Counted from the stretch's first letter, positions 1 to 7,869 are shown. The stretch: DNA of 64,000 nt from Clostridium sp. BSD9I1 (GCF_900185645.1 NZ_FYAM01000023.1:434001-498000), one strand, 5' to 3'. Made by a program: numbers and translations. Notes: generated by a model not told the origin, from the letters alone.

Positions 1-22
1 GTATGAGGATTATTCCTCATAC
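1..22 (-). terminator. Palindrome at end of xer gene, possible terminator
   Basis: The first nine bases (GTATGAGGA) are the reverse complement of bases 14-22 around a TTAT loop, and the hairpin includes the stop codon of the recombinase gene. Any T-tract would lie outside the window, so the terminator call is tentative. Confidence 0.4.
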
Positions 23-1014
23 TCATCACTTAATGGATTTGATTTAACAGCTTCCCTTAATCTTTCATTATCTACATGCGTATAAATTTGAGTAGTGGAA
101 ATATTCTCATGGCCTAATATCTGCTGAAGACTTCTTATATCTACATTGCCATGTTTATACATAAGCGTAGCAGCTGTATGCCTCAATTTGTGAGGGGTGT
201 ATTTATCCGTATCCAAACCAGCTTTTCCTATATATTTTTTCACCATTACTTCTATGGAACGTTTGCTTATTCCTTTTTTATCCTTATTTAAAAACAATAT
301 ATCCCTATGTTCAGGTGGAATCTTATCTAGGTACTCATTTCTAATTTTCAAATAATTATCAATTGCTTTCATGCACGCTTTATTTAAATAAACCGTTCTT
401 TCCTTATTTCCTTTACCGATAATAGTTAATATATCACCTTTTATTTTAGAAATGTTTATACTGCAAAGTTCCGATATTCTTAATCCACAATTTAGAAATA
501 AGGTAATTACACAATAATCTCTTGCTTGATTAGAACCATCTATAACACTTAATAGTTTTTTGCTTTCTTCTAATGTCAAATATGCTGGATTTCTCTTATC
601 TATTTTGGGTTTCTCTAATTCTAAGGCTAAATTTTCGTCTAAAATTTTAGCTTTACCATGTAAATATTTGAAAAACGATCTTAATGTAGCTACTTTTCTA
701 GCTCTTGCATAAGCGCTATTATCTCTGTATTTTTCTAAGAAAGACATGAATGCATATAAATCAGTCAACTTTATGTTTCTTAAAAAATCATTATCAATAT
801 CATTTATAGTTATTTCTTCAAATTCCATAGAATCATCTTTATGTATTCCCTTATATAATTTCAAAAATCTAAAAAACATAGTTAAGTCAACTTTATATCC
901 CTTTATAGTATTAGGGGATTTTCCTTTTATAGTTTCTAGATAATTTAAAAAATCCACCATACATTCTGGTAAGGTATTGCTATTTTCTCTTATTGATCCA
1001 AAATCTAATTTCAT
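10..1014 (-). CDS. Xer-type tyrosine recombinase / phage integrase family protein
   Basis: A 334-residue site-specific recombinase that would cut and rejoin DNA through a 3'-phosphotyrosine intermediate. An N-terminal SAM-like core-binding domain spans about residues 18-120 and the catalytic domain about 145-325. The catalytic residues are visible: R179 (GLRISEL), a Lys in GKGNKER, the HxxR box HKLRH (H275, R278), H302 in GHENIS and nucleophile Y311 in QIYTHV. Length and layout match XerC/XerD-like proteins rather than a phage integrase with an arm-binding domain. It stands alone, with no att site or phage genes beside it. The ATG start lies 12 nt from an AGGAG. The role (chromosome dimer resolution or other) cannot be decided here. 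Confidence 0.85.
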   Translation of the reverse strand: MKLDFGSIRENSNTLPECMVDFLNYLETIKGKSPNTIKGYKVDLTMFFRFLKLYKGIHKDDSMEFEEITINDIDNDFLRNIKLTDLYAFMSFLEKYRDNSAYARARKVATLRSFFKYLHGKAKILDENLALELEKPKIDKRNPAYLTLEESKKLLSVIDGSNQARDYCVITLFLNCGLRISELCSINISKIKGDILTIIGKGNKERTVYLNKACMKAIDNYLKIRNEYLDKIPPEHRDILFLNKDKKGISKRSIEVMVKKYIGKAGLDTDKYTPHKLRHTAATLMYKHGNVDIRSLQQILGHENISTTQIYTHVDNERLREAVKSNPLSDEYEE

Positions 1015-1022
1015 GTTTATTT

Positions 1023-1050
1023 TATACTCCTTTTATACTCCTTTTATACT
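1023..1050 (-). repeat. Tandem repeat carrying duplicated Shine-Dalgarno sequence
   Basis: An 11-bp unit (TATACTCCTTT on the plus strand) is repeated twice in tandem with a partial third copy just upstream of the recombinase start. On the coding strand each unit contains AAAAGGAG, so the gene has two candidate ribosome binding sites; only the nearer one has workable spacing. Confidence 0.6.
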
Positions 1051-1091
1051 ACATATTAACTTTGGCATATTAAGTTATATTAATTTTTCTC

Positions 1092-1128
1092 AGTATACTA
1101 GAGTACACTAATGATTTTAAGTATACTA
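1092..1128. promoter_or_regulatory. Three near-identical 9-bp repeats, candidate operator
   Basis: AGTATACTA occurs at 1092-1100 and 1120-1128, with AGTACACTA at 1102-1110 between them. Each contains a GTATAC-like palindromic core. They lie in the short gap between the HTH gene's stop and the recombinase start, where a regulator of the recombinase could bind. Confidence 0.35.
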
Positions 1129-1161
1129 ATATCAAAATTATATATAACACCACTTATACAG

Positions 1162-1677
1162 TTAATCCGTTATAATTTTCATCAAATTTTCAATCTTTCT
1201 CTCCAATTCTTTGGAATAATTTAATTTAATATTATCTTCATCTATTATTTTATAATCATTGAGCACTTGAATTAATAAGTCATCAATTTTGCTTCTAACA
1301 TATTCCTTTGATAACGAACGAGGCGATTCTCCGAATAAAAGTTTATTTTTAGGTGTTTTATTAACAGTTTTTTCACCTCTTCCTTTTGGAGATCGATTAA
1401 TTCCAAGTTCTTTTAACCATACTTGTATAGTTCTTATACTTACATCGTATATTTTGGATATATCTATAGTACTCATATTTTTCTTAATCATAAGTATGTA
1501 TAAGTCCCTTATGATATATTTATAACCTCTGTCAATATTTAGAGATTCGTAATGATTATAAATTTTTTCGAGTTCATGATTATCTTTAGAATCAAGTATA
1601 GCAGAGGAGAGTGTATTTTTAATTTCATCAGTATATTTAAAGTTCTTATACTTGTATGTTATAGTTCGACCACGCAT
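1162..1677 (-). CDS. Helix-turn-helix protein of unknown function
   Basis: A 171-residue protein with a TAGGAGG ribosome binding site 9 nt before its ATG. The middle (about residues 66-97) reads as a homeodomain-like helix-turn-helix: an 'ISKIYDVSIRTIQVWLKEL' segment followed by basic residues (SPKGRGEK). Such segments occur in transposase N-termini and phage regulators. The flanking parts are charged and probably helical and match no family I recognise. It lies upstream of and co-directional with the recombinase, separated by a region with 9-bp repeats, so it may regulate that gene. That is inference from position only. Confidence 0.6.
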   Translation of the reverse strand: MRGRTITYKYKNFKYTDEIKNTLSSAILDSKDNHELEKIYNHYESLNIDRGYKYIIRDLYILMIKKNMSTIDISKIYDVSIRTIQVWLKELGINRSPKGRGEKTVNKTPKNKLLFGESPRSLSKEYVRSKIDDLLIQVLNDYKIIDEDNIKLNYSKELERKIENLMKIITD

Positions 1678-2213
1678 ATATTACAAGACCTCCTAAAATC
1701 GTTATAATCATTGATTTTACTGACTTATATGTATTCGCATTAAAATTATAACGCAGTTTAATAAATGTATATTTAGCGAATATGCATATTCTATAAAAGA
1801 GGGGGAAATCCTTATTTTTTGACTTTTTTCTTATCCCCATTTATACAAAATTTTAAGTAAATATTTAAGCCTAATAATACAAATTCACATTTAAAAAAAT
1901 TTAAAATTTATTTTTTGCTCAAAATTCATGTATAGATATATGGAATTATTGGTATAATATATAATAATAATTGAATAAATTTTTATTAAAATTCCCCTTC
2001 TCTTTTCAATTTCTATATCAATTGATATAGATTATCATTTGGAAGGGTGTACATCTGTATTAGCTGTTATAATAATAAAATGTATACAGATTATAAAAGT
2101 TACTAGTTTTTATTAGCCAATTTCCAAGAGATTAGCTAGAGAATAGATCGAGGCTAAAATTACTAACCATATATATTCATGATATTCATGCATTGTTGAT
2201 TCTGTATGAAAAA
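1678..2213. other. AT-rich intergenic region without a recognisable gene
   Basis: About 540 bases upstream of the HTH gene, strongly AT-rich. An open frame at 1646-1840 on the minus strand lacks a ribosome binding site and overlaps the HTH gene start, so it is not taken as a gene. No RNA gene or terminator was recognised. Confidence 0.4.
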
Positions 2214-2378
2214 CTAATCCGGAATCATTATATTCTCGTTTTGCAACAGAAGAACATATGTTCTTTGCCCTGATAAATCTAACACATATACAATTATAAT
2301 AGTTTCTTTATTACTGTTTACTATTGTATCTTGATTCCAATGATATAAAATTTCTTTTATATCGTGTATATCGTGCAT
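2214..2378 (-). CDS. Possible 54-residue small protein (uncertain)
   Basis: An ATG-initiated open frame encoding MHDIHDIKEIL...NENIMIPD, with codon choices that look coding (regular hydrophobic/polar alternation, beta-strand-like middle). No Shine-Dalgarno sequence precedes the ATG, so it may be a remnant of a longer gene. The palindrome GAACATATGTTC lies inside it. I do not recognise the family. Confidence 0.25.
   Translation of the reverse strand: MHDIHDIKEILYHWNQDTIVNSNKETIIIVYVLDLSGQRTYVLLLQNENIMIPD
2252..2263. promoter_or_regulatory. LexA-box-like palindrome (orphan)
   Basis: GAACATATGTTC is a perfect 12-bp palindrome fitting the Gram-positive SOS box pattern GAAC-N4-GTTC, similar to the box upstream of recA in this window. 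It lies inside a doubtful small ORF and is not close to a well-supported start. Confidence 0.35.
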
Positions 2379-2518
2379 TTTAAAGGCTTAGATACCAATT
2401 CGTTGCTTCTATGCATTGCCTAAAAACATTAAAAATGTAGTAATATTTTATTTTAAATTCTTCATATAATTCTCTTAATTCTCTTCTTTTGCATTATAAT
2501 GCCATTTTTGCGCTCGAA

Positions 2519-2530
2519 GAACATATGTTC
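2519..2530. promoter_or_regulatory. Second LexA-box-like palindrome (orphan)
   Basis: A second exact copy of GAACATATGTTC, about 270 bp from the first, with nearby TTTTGC text also seen near the box at 7870. No well-supported gene starts next to it, so its target, if any, is unclear. Confidence 0.35.
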
Positions 2531-2623
2531 GTTAATCCAAAATACTTCCGGTTTATATGTTATTAATACTATAAACTGAATTTAATTACTGATATTCGGC
2601 GTTATTACCCTCTTTACTCTTTA

Positions 2624-3352
2624 TTAAAGACGCAAAAGGTCATCTGGAAGGTAGAAACTCTGGTTATTAACAAATATCTCTTGTATCTCATGATCTGAGC
2701 TATCAAATTCTTTGAACTTATTTACCTCTTTATTTATCCTTTCCATTTTTTTATCTAATTGAGCAACAGTATCTGCAGCTTCCTTAAGTCCTTCTATTAA
2801 CTGTTGCGGAACATCTTTATTGTATTTATAATAAATTTTGTGCTCTAAACTGGCCCAAAAATCCATCCCAATGGTTCTAATTTGAACTTCCACACAAACA
2901 TCTTCAGTTCTATCAGACATAAAAACAGGTACTTGTAAAATCAAATGTAAACTTTGATATCCATTTGGTTTTGGATTTTTTATATAATCCTTGCATTCAA
3001 TTGTTTTTATATCCTTTTGATTTTGCAGCATCTCACTAATCTTATAAATATCAGAGGAAAATGAGCATACTATGCGAATTCCAGCAATATCTTTGATATT
3101 TTCTTTTATAGAAGGTAGCGATAGCTCATATCCTTTTCTGTAGATTTTTCTCAAAATGCTTTCTGGACTCTTGATTCTAGATTTCACATGTTCAATAGGA
3201 TTATAATCATGAATGTATTGAAATTCTTGCTTTAAAATATCAATTTTAGTATTTAATTCATCCAAACCAAATTTATAATACATTAGAAACCTTGTAAACT
3301 CCGCTTTAGATGCCTTTAATTGCTTTAAACCTGCCGTCGTATTTGCCCCCAT
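2624..3352 (-). CDS. RelQ/YjbM-type small alarmone synthetase (GTP pyrophosphokinase family)
   Basis: A 242-residue cytosolic enzyme expected to make (p)ppGpp from ATP and GDP/GTP. It has only the synthetase domain, without the HD hydrolase or the TGS/ACT tail of long RelA/SpoT proteins. Synthetase motifs are present in order: RIKSPESI, DIAGIRIVC, KDYIKNPKPNGYQSLH and EVQIRTIGMDFWASLEH. A helical tail, probably for tetramerisation, follows. The start is placed at the ATG at 3352 because AAAGGGAG lies 8-11 nt before it; the longer TTG start at 3379 overlaps this ribosome binding site. It lies 95 nt downstream of a coiled-coil protein gene on the same strand. Confidence 0.85.
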   Translation of the reverse strand: MGANTTAGLKQLKASKAEFTRFLMYYKFGLDELNTKIDILKQEFQYIHDYNPIEHVKSRIKSPESILRKIYRKGYELSLPSIKENIKDIAGIRIVCSFSSDIYKISEMLQNQKDIKTIECKDYIKNPKPNGYQSLHLILQVPVFMSDRTEDVCVEVQIRTIGMDFWASLEHKIYYKYNKDVPQQLIEGLKEAADTVAQLDKKMERINKEVNKFKEFDSSDHEIQEIFVNNQSFYLPDDLLRL

Positions 3353-3447
3353 TTTACACTTGCTCCCTTTCTTAATCAATATCTATACATAAGCTCACAT
3401 CAGCCCATTTTCTTGTGAATAATAGGCCTTCGGAAAGTCCCTTCAAC

Positions 3448-4368
3448 TTATTTCGAACGTATAAGTAACTCATTATATTTATTTTTCATTTCCGCTAACT
3501 CTACTTTAGCTTCAGCCAGGGAAAGCTTTCTTTCCGCTTCCATTTTTATTATAATTCCATCTCTAACTTCTTCTATTTCCTTTGTTTTAGCATCATCATA
3601 GGACTTAATTTTATCATTTAATTGAGAAATAATAGATCCATACCTTTCCTCCATAGCAGAAATCTCAGCTTTTTTTAATACCTCTATATTATTTATAGTG
3701 GATTGGAAATTTACATTTACAACTTCAAGCGATTTGATTTTAATTTCATTACTAGATACTTGTTCTAATAGCTTTTTATTCTCCAATTGTAGTTTAGTAT
3801 TTTCTTTTTCCAAAGCACTATTTTGTCTTTCTAGTTCCTTATTTTTTCTATATTGCTCCTTTATCAAGTCTTCATGCTCTTTAATTTCAATGTTTTTCTT
3901 CTCAATTACACCATTTAATTCAGCTATTTTAGAATCTAATCCATTTTTAACATCATCAAATATTTGATTAGTACGCTCCAGTTCTAAGTTTCTTTTTCTA
4001 ACCTCTTCAATTTTCTTTGAAAGCGTATCCAGCTCAAGATTTAAGTTCTTTTCTGTTTGCTCTGAATTTGATTTAAATGTCATAACTGTATTTTGCGCCT
4101 TTTCAGTGATACTTTTAATATGAGATAGCACATTATTTAAATCAGAAGATATTAAACTTAACTCACTTTCATAACTTATAGCTTCTTCTTTCTTTTTCTT
4201 TTCCTCACCATTGATAAAATTCCAAAACATATATTCAAACATCTCAGTTTGGCTTAATTTTTTATCAGCAGCCATCTTTTTAAATTCACTTTCTACATAA
4301 TCATCAGGCCTAATTGCTCCAAGTCCAGCTTTTTGTTTCTTTGGTTCATTATATTGTTCTTTTATCAT
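3448..4368 (-). CDS. Coiled-coil protein with ribbon-helix-helix-like N-terminus
   Basis: A 306-residue, highly charged protein with a good AGGAG ribosome binding site. Residues about 20-52 (IRPDDYVESEFKKMAADK, then LSQTEMFEYMFWNF) look like a strand plus two helices of a ribbon-helix-helix DNA-binding unit. From about residue 60 to the end it is an almost unbroken coiled coil rich in K, E, L and N heptads. This layout resembles plasmid-type KfrA-like proteins in outline only; no homology is claimed. It is followed on the same strand by the small alarmone synthetase gene. The function is unknown. Confidence 0.6.
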   Translation of the reverse strand: MIKEQYNEPKKQKAGLGAIRPDDYVESEFKKMAADKKLSQTEMFEYMFWNFINGEEKKKKEEAISYESELSLISSDLNNVLSHIKSITEKAQNTVMTFKSNSEQTEKNLNLELDTLSKKIEEVRKRNLELERTNQIFDDVKNGLDSKIAELNGVIEKKNIEIKEHEDLIKEQYRKNKELERQNSALEKENTKLQLENKKLLEQVSSNEIKIKSLEVVNVNFQSTINNIEVLKKAEISAMEERYGSIISQLNDKIKSYDDAKTKEIEEVRDGIIIKMEAERKLSLAEAKVELAEMKNKYNELLIRSK

Positions 4369-4448
4369 ATATACTTCACTCCTATTATATCATTATTTAT
4401 ATTATATCAGTGAATTTCATAATAGTATATGGCTTTTCTCGTTAGTAT

Positions 4449-4492
4449 CTTAAAATTAGATAGTATATCATTATATACTATCTAATTTTAAG
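4449..4492. repeat. Perfect 20-bp inverted repeat with 4-nt loop
   Basis: CTTAAAATTAGATAGTATAT (4449-4468) is exactly reverse-complemented at 4473-4492 around CATT. The arms are AT-rich and there is no clear T-tract, so it is unlike an ordinary terminator. It lies about 80 nt upstream of the coiled-coil gene start and could be an operator, a MITE-like remnant or an mRNA hairpin. Confidence 0.6.
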
Positions 4493-4753
4493 CTTATTTA
4501 CTATACATAATAGTATGCTACTTATTTAACCAGCAATATTTAAGAAACCTTTAAAGAGTTATAAGTCTCGATAGGTCAAAACAAATCATGTGGAATATTT
4601 ATAGAAACGTAAATAGTTTATAAAAGTCTACATAAATAAAAGAATGCCTATTAGGGATTATTAAGAAATTAAAGCAATGTAATGTATAGCAATTATATGG
4701 TCTATTTATTATAAATTTGCAATAGATAGAGTTTCTTTCTTTTATTACAGAAC

Positions 4754-4781
4754 AAGACCAGCAAATTAATTTGCTGGTCTT
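4754..4781. terminator. Perfect 28-bp palindrome, likely terminator of the 34-aa gene
   Basis: AAGACCAGCAAATT is followed directly by its reverse complement (4754-4767 and 4768-4781). It lies about 100 nt downstream of the small lysine-rich ORF. The T-tract on the minus strand is weak, so a regulatory site is also possible. Confidence 0.45.
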
Positions 4782-4883
4782 CAGATTGATTGTATATTAT
4801 ACATATATAATTTGTATAAAAGTAATATTAATATTTTTTATATTAGATTTATATTTAAGCTAGCTCTTTTAATAATCTTAGTA

Positions 4884-4988
4884 TTAATCTTTCTTGTGTG
4901 TCTTTTTCTTATGTTTAGTTCCAGCATTATTTTCCTTCTTTTCTTTTTCTTGTTGACTAGCAACAGAAGCGTCGTGTTTTTCACCCAT
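4884..4988 (-). CDS. 34-residue lysine-rich small protein
   Basis: A short open frame with a near-perfect ribosome binding site (AAAGGAGG, 10 nt before the ATG) ending in TAA. The product starts MGEKHDASVASQQ, has a KEKKE segment, and ends in a KHKKKTHKK cluster: very basic, hydrophilic, no membrane segment, no cysteine. Such composition suggests a disordered, nucleic-acid-binding or small spore/stress protein, but I recognise no family. It is flanked by a palindrome downstream and stands alone. The strong ribosome binding site is the main evidence that it is translated. Confidence 0.55.
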   Translation of the reverse strand: MGEKHDASVASQQEKEKKENNAGTKHKKKTHKKD

Positions 4989-5127
4989 AGTATTTATTCC
5001 TCCTTTATAGAAATTTATTCAGAGTATTACTCTACTATTCTGTGCTAAATTATACATCTTCATTCATAGTTGCATTATGCCAAATCCTGCCGTGTTACTA
5101 TGTCTAAATAATAGGATCTGTAGAAGT

Positions 5128-5174
5128 AATATGACCAAAGTCTATACCCATAGGTAAAGATTTTGGTCATATTT
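5128..5174 (-). terminator. Rho-independent terminator of gpx
   Basis: AATATGACCAAA (5128-5139) pairs with TTTTGGTCATATT (5161-5173). The hairpin starts about 10 nt after the glutathione peroxidase stop codon; the plus strand also has a T-rich flank, so it may work in both directions. Confidence 0.6.
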
Positions 5175-5183
5175 TTAATAATT

Positions 5184-5660
5184 CTACTTTAACAGCTTTT
5201 CTATATCACTCTTAAGCTTTAATGGTGATGTTGTAGGAGCATATCTTTTTATTACATTTCCATTAGTATCTATTAAAAACTTTGTAAAGTTCCATTTTAT
5301 TTCCTTGCTGAATACTCCTTTTGATTCGTTCTTTAAATATTTATATAAAGGGTGAGCATTTTCTCCATTCACATCTATTTTTTCAAACATCTTAAATGTA
5401 ACTCCGTAATTCAATTGACAAAACTCATTTATTTCATCGTTGCTGCCTGAATCTTGATTTGCAAATTGGTTACAAGGGAATCCTAGTATCTCAAGACCGC
5501 TATCTTTATATTCTTGGTACAGTTCCTCTAAACCTTTAAACTGAGGAGTTAATCCACATTTACTTGCTGTGTTAACAATTAAAACCACCTTTCCCTTGTA
5601 ATTGTTCATGTTTACTTCCTTACCATTCATACCTTTTGCTGAAAAATCATAAAAACTCAT
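5184..5660 (-). CDS. gpx: Glutathione peroxidase family thiol peroxidase
   Basis: A 158-residue enzyme reducing hydrogen peroxide or lipid hydroperoxides, in bacteria usually with thioredoxin as donor. The catalytic Cys35 lies in [11 protein letters not shown], with Gln65 in FPCNQF and Trp123-Asn124 in IKWNFTKF, making the usual Cys-Gln-Trp-Asn site. Length is normal for the bacterial BsaA/Gpx group. There is no signal peptide, so it is cytosolic. GAGAGGAG precedes the ATG. It lies just downstream of an OhrR-like regulator gene on the same strand but has its own upstream region, which carries a motif shared with the regulator's promoter. Peroxide control by that regulator is inferred. Confidence 0.92.
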   Translation of the reverse strand: MSFYDFSAKGMNGKEVNMNNYKGKVVLIVNTASKCGLTPQFKGLEELYQEYKDSGLEILGFPCNQFANQDSGSNDEINEFCQLNYGVTFKMFEKIDVNGENAHPLYKYLKNESKGVFSKEIKWNFTKFLIDTNGNVIKRYAPTTSPLKLKSDIEKLLK

Positions 5661-5690
5661 ATCTTAGTTCTCCTCTCAATTTTAACTAGT

Positions 5691-5714
5691 TTGTATAAAT
5701 TTAATTTGATAAAA
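5691..5714. promoter_or_regulatory. Candidate OhrR-type operator upstream of gpx
   Basis: TTGTATAAATTTAATTTG and following bases resemble, on the opposite strand, the sequence at 6216-6239 upstream of the regulator gene (TTGTATTAAATTAAATTGG). OhrR operators are AT-rich imperfect palindromes of this kind. A site shared by the two genes suggests one small regulon. Confidence 0.4.
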
Positions 5715-5734
5715 TCAATTATTTTAAAAATATG

Positions 5735-5758
5735 GTTGAACTCCGTGAGGAATTCAAC
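5735..5758 (-). terminator. Terminator of the OhrR-like gene
   Basis: GTTGAACTCC and GGAATTCAAC pair with one mismatch around GTGA, immediately after the regulator's stop codon. On the minus strand the hairpin is followed by a T-rich run. Confidence 0.6.
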
Positions 5759-6193
5759 TTATTCTTCTGATACATTAAGTAACTCATCTAAGTACTTTTT
5801 TAACATAATAAGCGTTTCTTCATTGCCTTTAAATTTACAGAACATTTTATCTGGTACTTCAAGTATATCTTCTTTTAGTACTCTTCCTTCTTCTGTTAAT
5901 TCTACTATTACAACTCTATCATCTTCCTTACTTCTGTATTTAATAATCAATCCCATAGACTCTAATTTCTTTATTACAGGAGTAAGGGTTCCTGAATCTA
6001 AATGTAACCTTTTCCCTAATTCTTTAAATATAATCTTTTCTTCTTCCCATATAACTAGCATAGTTATATACTGGGTATATGTTAAATTGTATTTATCAAG
6101 TATTGGCTTATATAGCTTTATAATTTCTCTTGATAAAGCATATAGCGGAAAACATATTTGATTTTCTAATTTAATTTTATCATACTTATCCAT
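5759..6193 (-). CDS. OhrR-like MarR-family peroxide-sensing repressor
   Basis: A 144-residue winged-helix transcription factor. The single N-terminal cysteine of OhrR proteins is present as Cys14 in NQICFPLYALSRE; oxidation of this residue by organic peroxides releases OhrR from DNA. The winged helix spans about residues 50-100, with recognition-helix region HLDSGTLTPVIKKLE and wing YRSKEDDRVVIVELT, as in MarR/OhrR proteins. It lies upstream of a glutathione peroxidase gene rather than the usual ohr gene, and both upstream regions carry a similar AT-rich motif. The likely target is therefore gpx plus its own gene. Confidence 0.8.
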   Translation of the reverse strand: MDKYDKIKLENQICFPLYALSREIIKLYKPILDKYNLTYTQYITMLVIWEEEKIIFKELGKRLHLDSGTLTPVIKKLESMGLIIKYRSKEDDRVVIVELTEEGRVLKEDILEVPDKMFCKFKGNEETLIMLKKYLDELLNVSEE

Positions 6194-6215
6194 TTTATTT
6201 ACCCCGTAACACGAT

Positions 6216-6239
6216 TTATACCAATTTAATTTAATACAA
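6216..6239. promoter_or_regulatory. Candidate autoregulatory operator of the OhrR-like gene
   Basis: On the minus strand this reads TTGTATTAAATTAAATTGG and resembles the motif at 5691-5714 upstream of gpx. It lies about 23-46 nt upstream of the regulator's ATG. Confidence 0.4.
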
Positions 6240-6305
6240 TCAAACTTTAATTTTATTATATTATATACTTTTTATATTGTCAACATTAGCATGCTTCCAA
6301 TATCC

Positions 6306-6944
6306 TTATTTAATACTTTTGATCCTATCTAAATCAGAGCTGCAAAGTATTTCAAGATTAGAGAAAATTTTTTCAGCTGACCAATCCCACCATTTTAAAT
6401 CTAATAGATATTGAATTAAATCATCATCAAAACGTTTTTTAATAATTTTAATAGGATTGCCACCGGCAATATGGTATGGGGGAATATCTTTTGCAACTAC
6501 TGAATTTGCCGCAATAATTGCACCATCACCTATGTGAATTCCCGGCATAACAGTAACGTTTTGACCAATCCAAACATCATTACCAACAACAGTATCTCCC
6601 TTAAACGGTAAATCCTTAAGGGACGGCATTGCCTTTTCCCAACCGCTTCCCATGATATTAAAGGGATAGGTTGTCACAGAGTTCATTCGATGGTTTGCAC
6701 CATTCATAATAAATTCTATTCCCTTTGCAATTGCACAAAACTTGCCGATAATAAGCTTATCACCAATAAAATCATAGTGATGTGTAACATGCTTTTCAAA
6801 GTATTCAGCGCCATTGATATCATCATAGTAAGTATAGTCTCCAACTTTAATATTGGGGTTTTTTATAACATTCTTGATATAGCAAATTTGCTTTATGTTT
6901 TCATTTGGATAAATGCTATCTGGATTTGGTCCTATTTTATTCAT
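6306..6944 (-). CDS. Vat-family (streptogramin A / xenobiotic) O-acetyltransferase
   Basis: A 212-residue left-handed beta-helix acetyltransferase. Enzymes of this family use acetyl-CoA to acetylate a hydroxyl of group A streptogramins or related compounds. The typical Vat stretches are present: VGDYTYYDD near residue 35, IGDKLIIGKFCAIA near 60, the catalytic His85 in FIMNGANHRM, MPSLKDLPFKGD, then hexapeptide-repeat text (VGNDVWIGQNVTVMPG, IGDGAIIAANSVV) and the AGGNP turn. Length equals known Vat proteins. GAGGTG precedes the ATG. It stands alone with no mobile-element genes, so it may be an intrinsic chromosomal member; substrate specificity cannot be read from sequence. Confidence 0.85.
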   Translation of the reverse strand: MNKIGPNPDSIYPNENIKQICYIKNVIKNPNIKVGDYTYYDDINGAEYFEKHVTHHYDFIGDKLIIGKFCAIAKGIEFIMNGANHRMNSVTTYPFNIMGSGWEKAMPSLKDLPFKGDTVVGNDVWIGQNVTVMPGIHIGDGAIIAANSVVAKDIPPYHIAGGNPIKIIKKRFDDDLIQYLLDLKWWDWSAEKIFSNLEILCSSDLDRIKSIK

Positions 6945-6984
6945 AAATTACACCTCATTAGTTCACATAATTATATTATCTTTT

Positions 6985-7020
6985 ATTCTTTAATATATAT
7001 TCTTTAATATATATTCTTTT
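6985..7020. repeat. 14-bp tandem repeat, 2.5 copies
   Basis: ATTCTTTAATATAT is repeated exactly at 6985-6998 and 6999-7012 with a partial third copy that runs into the exonuclease III stop codon. Confidence 0.6.
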
Positions 7021-7774
7021 AAAATTCTATTTCACACTCTACTGGACAATGATCAGATCCCATTATATTGCTATGTATTGATGCAGAAACAAGTTTTTCA
7101 TCTAGTCTTTTAGAAGTGCAGAAATAATCAATACGCCATCCAGCATTCTTTTCTCTAGCTTTAAATCTATAAGACCACCAAGAATAAGCACCTTCCTTAT
7201 CCGGATAAAAATATCTAAATGTATCTGTAAAACCCGCTTCTAAAAATCTACTAAACTTTGATCTTTCTTCATCTGTAAAACCAGCATTATTACGATTTGT
7301 TTTTGGATTCTTCAAATCAATTTCTTTATGTGCAACATTCAAATCCCCACACACTATAACAGGCTTATTCTTATCTAAGGCTAATAAATACTCTCTAAAA
7401 TCATCTTCCCATTTCATACGATAGTCTAGCCTTGCTAATTCACTTTGAGAATTGGGTGTATACACTGTAACAATATAGAACTTGTCATACTCTAGTGTAA
7501 TTACGCGCCCTTCCTTGTCATGTTCTTCAATTCCTATTCCATAGGATGCAGATAATGGAGTATGTTTCGTGAAAATTGCTGTGCCAGAGTACCCCTTCTT
7601 CTCAGCATAATTCCAATACTGTTCATATCCATCAAATGAAAGCTGTATCTGTCCTTCTTGTAATTTACTTTCCTGAATACAAAAGAAATCCGCATCTGCC
7701 TTCTTAAAAAAATCTTCAAATCCCTTTTGTACACAAGCACGTAACCCATTTACATTCCATGAGATAAATTTCAT
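7019..7774 (-). CDS. exoA: Exodeoxyribonuclease III (AP endonuclease)
   Basis: A 251-residue Mg-dependent nuclease that cuts 5' of abasic sites in base excision repair and has 3'-exonuclease activity. Family motifs are present in order: MKFISWNVNGLR at the N-terminus, IQESKLQ with metal-binding Glu35, VYTPNSQ, CGDLNVAHKEIDL, GAYSWWSYR and the C-terminal GSDHCPVE with the catalytic His. The start is set at 7774 because TTGGAGGATAAGAAT immediately precedes this ATG; the longer TTG frame begins inside that ribosome binding site. A LexA-box-like sequence lies about 95 nt upstream. Confidence 0.93.
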   Translation of the reverse strand: MKFISWNVNGLRACVQKGFEDFFKKADADFFCIQESKLQEGQIQLSFDGYEQYWNYAEKKGYSGTAIFTKHTPLSASYGIGIEEHDKEGRVITLEYDKFYIVTVYTPNSQSELARLDYRMKWEDDFREYLLALDKNKPVIVCGDLNVAHKEIDLKNPKTNRNNAGFTDEERSKFSRFLEAGFTDTFRYFYPDKEGAYSWWSYRFKAREKNAGWRIDYFCTSKRLDEKLVSASIHSNIMGSDHCPVECEIEF

Positions 7775-7869
7775 ATTCTTATCCTCCAATTTCTTAATAT
7801 CTATTTTACTACTATAATACAGAATTCTTATATAAATTCAAATGACTCCGCTGCTATTTTTATAAATAA

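Noticed and set aside
1646-1840. Minus-strand 64-codon frame upstream of the HTH gene
   Set aside because: It overlaps the HTH gene start, lacks a ribosome binding site, and has random composition.
4812-5048. Plus-strand 78-codon hydrophobic frame
   Set aside because: It is the antisense of the small lysine-rich gene and has no ribosome binding site; K codons on the other strand read as F and L.
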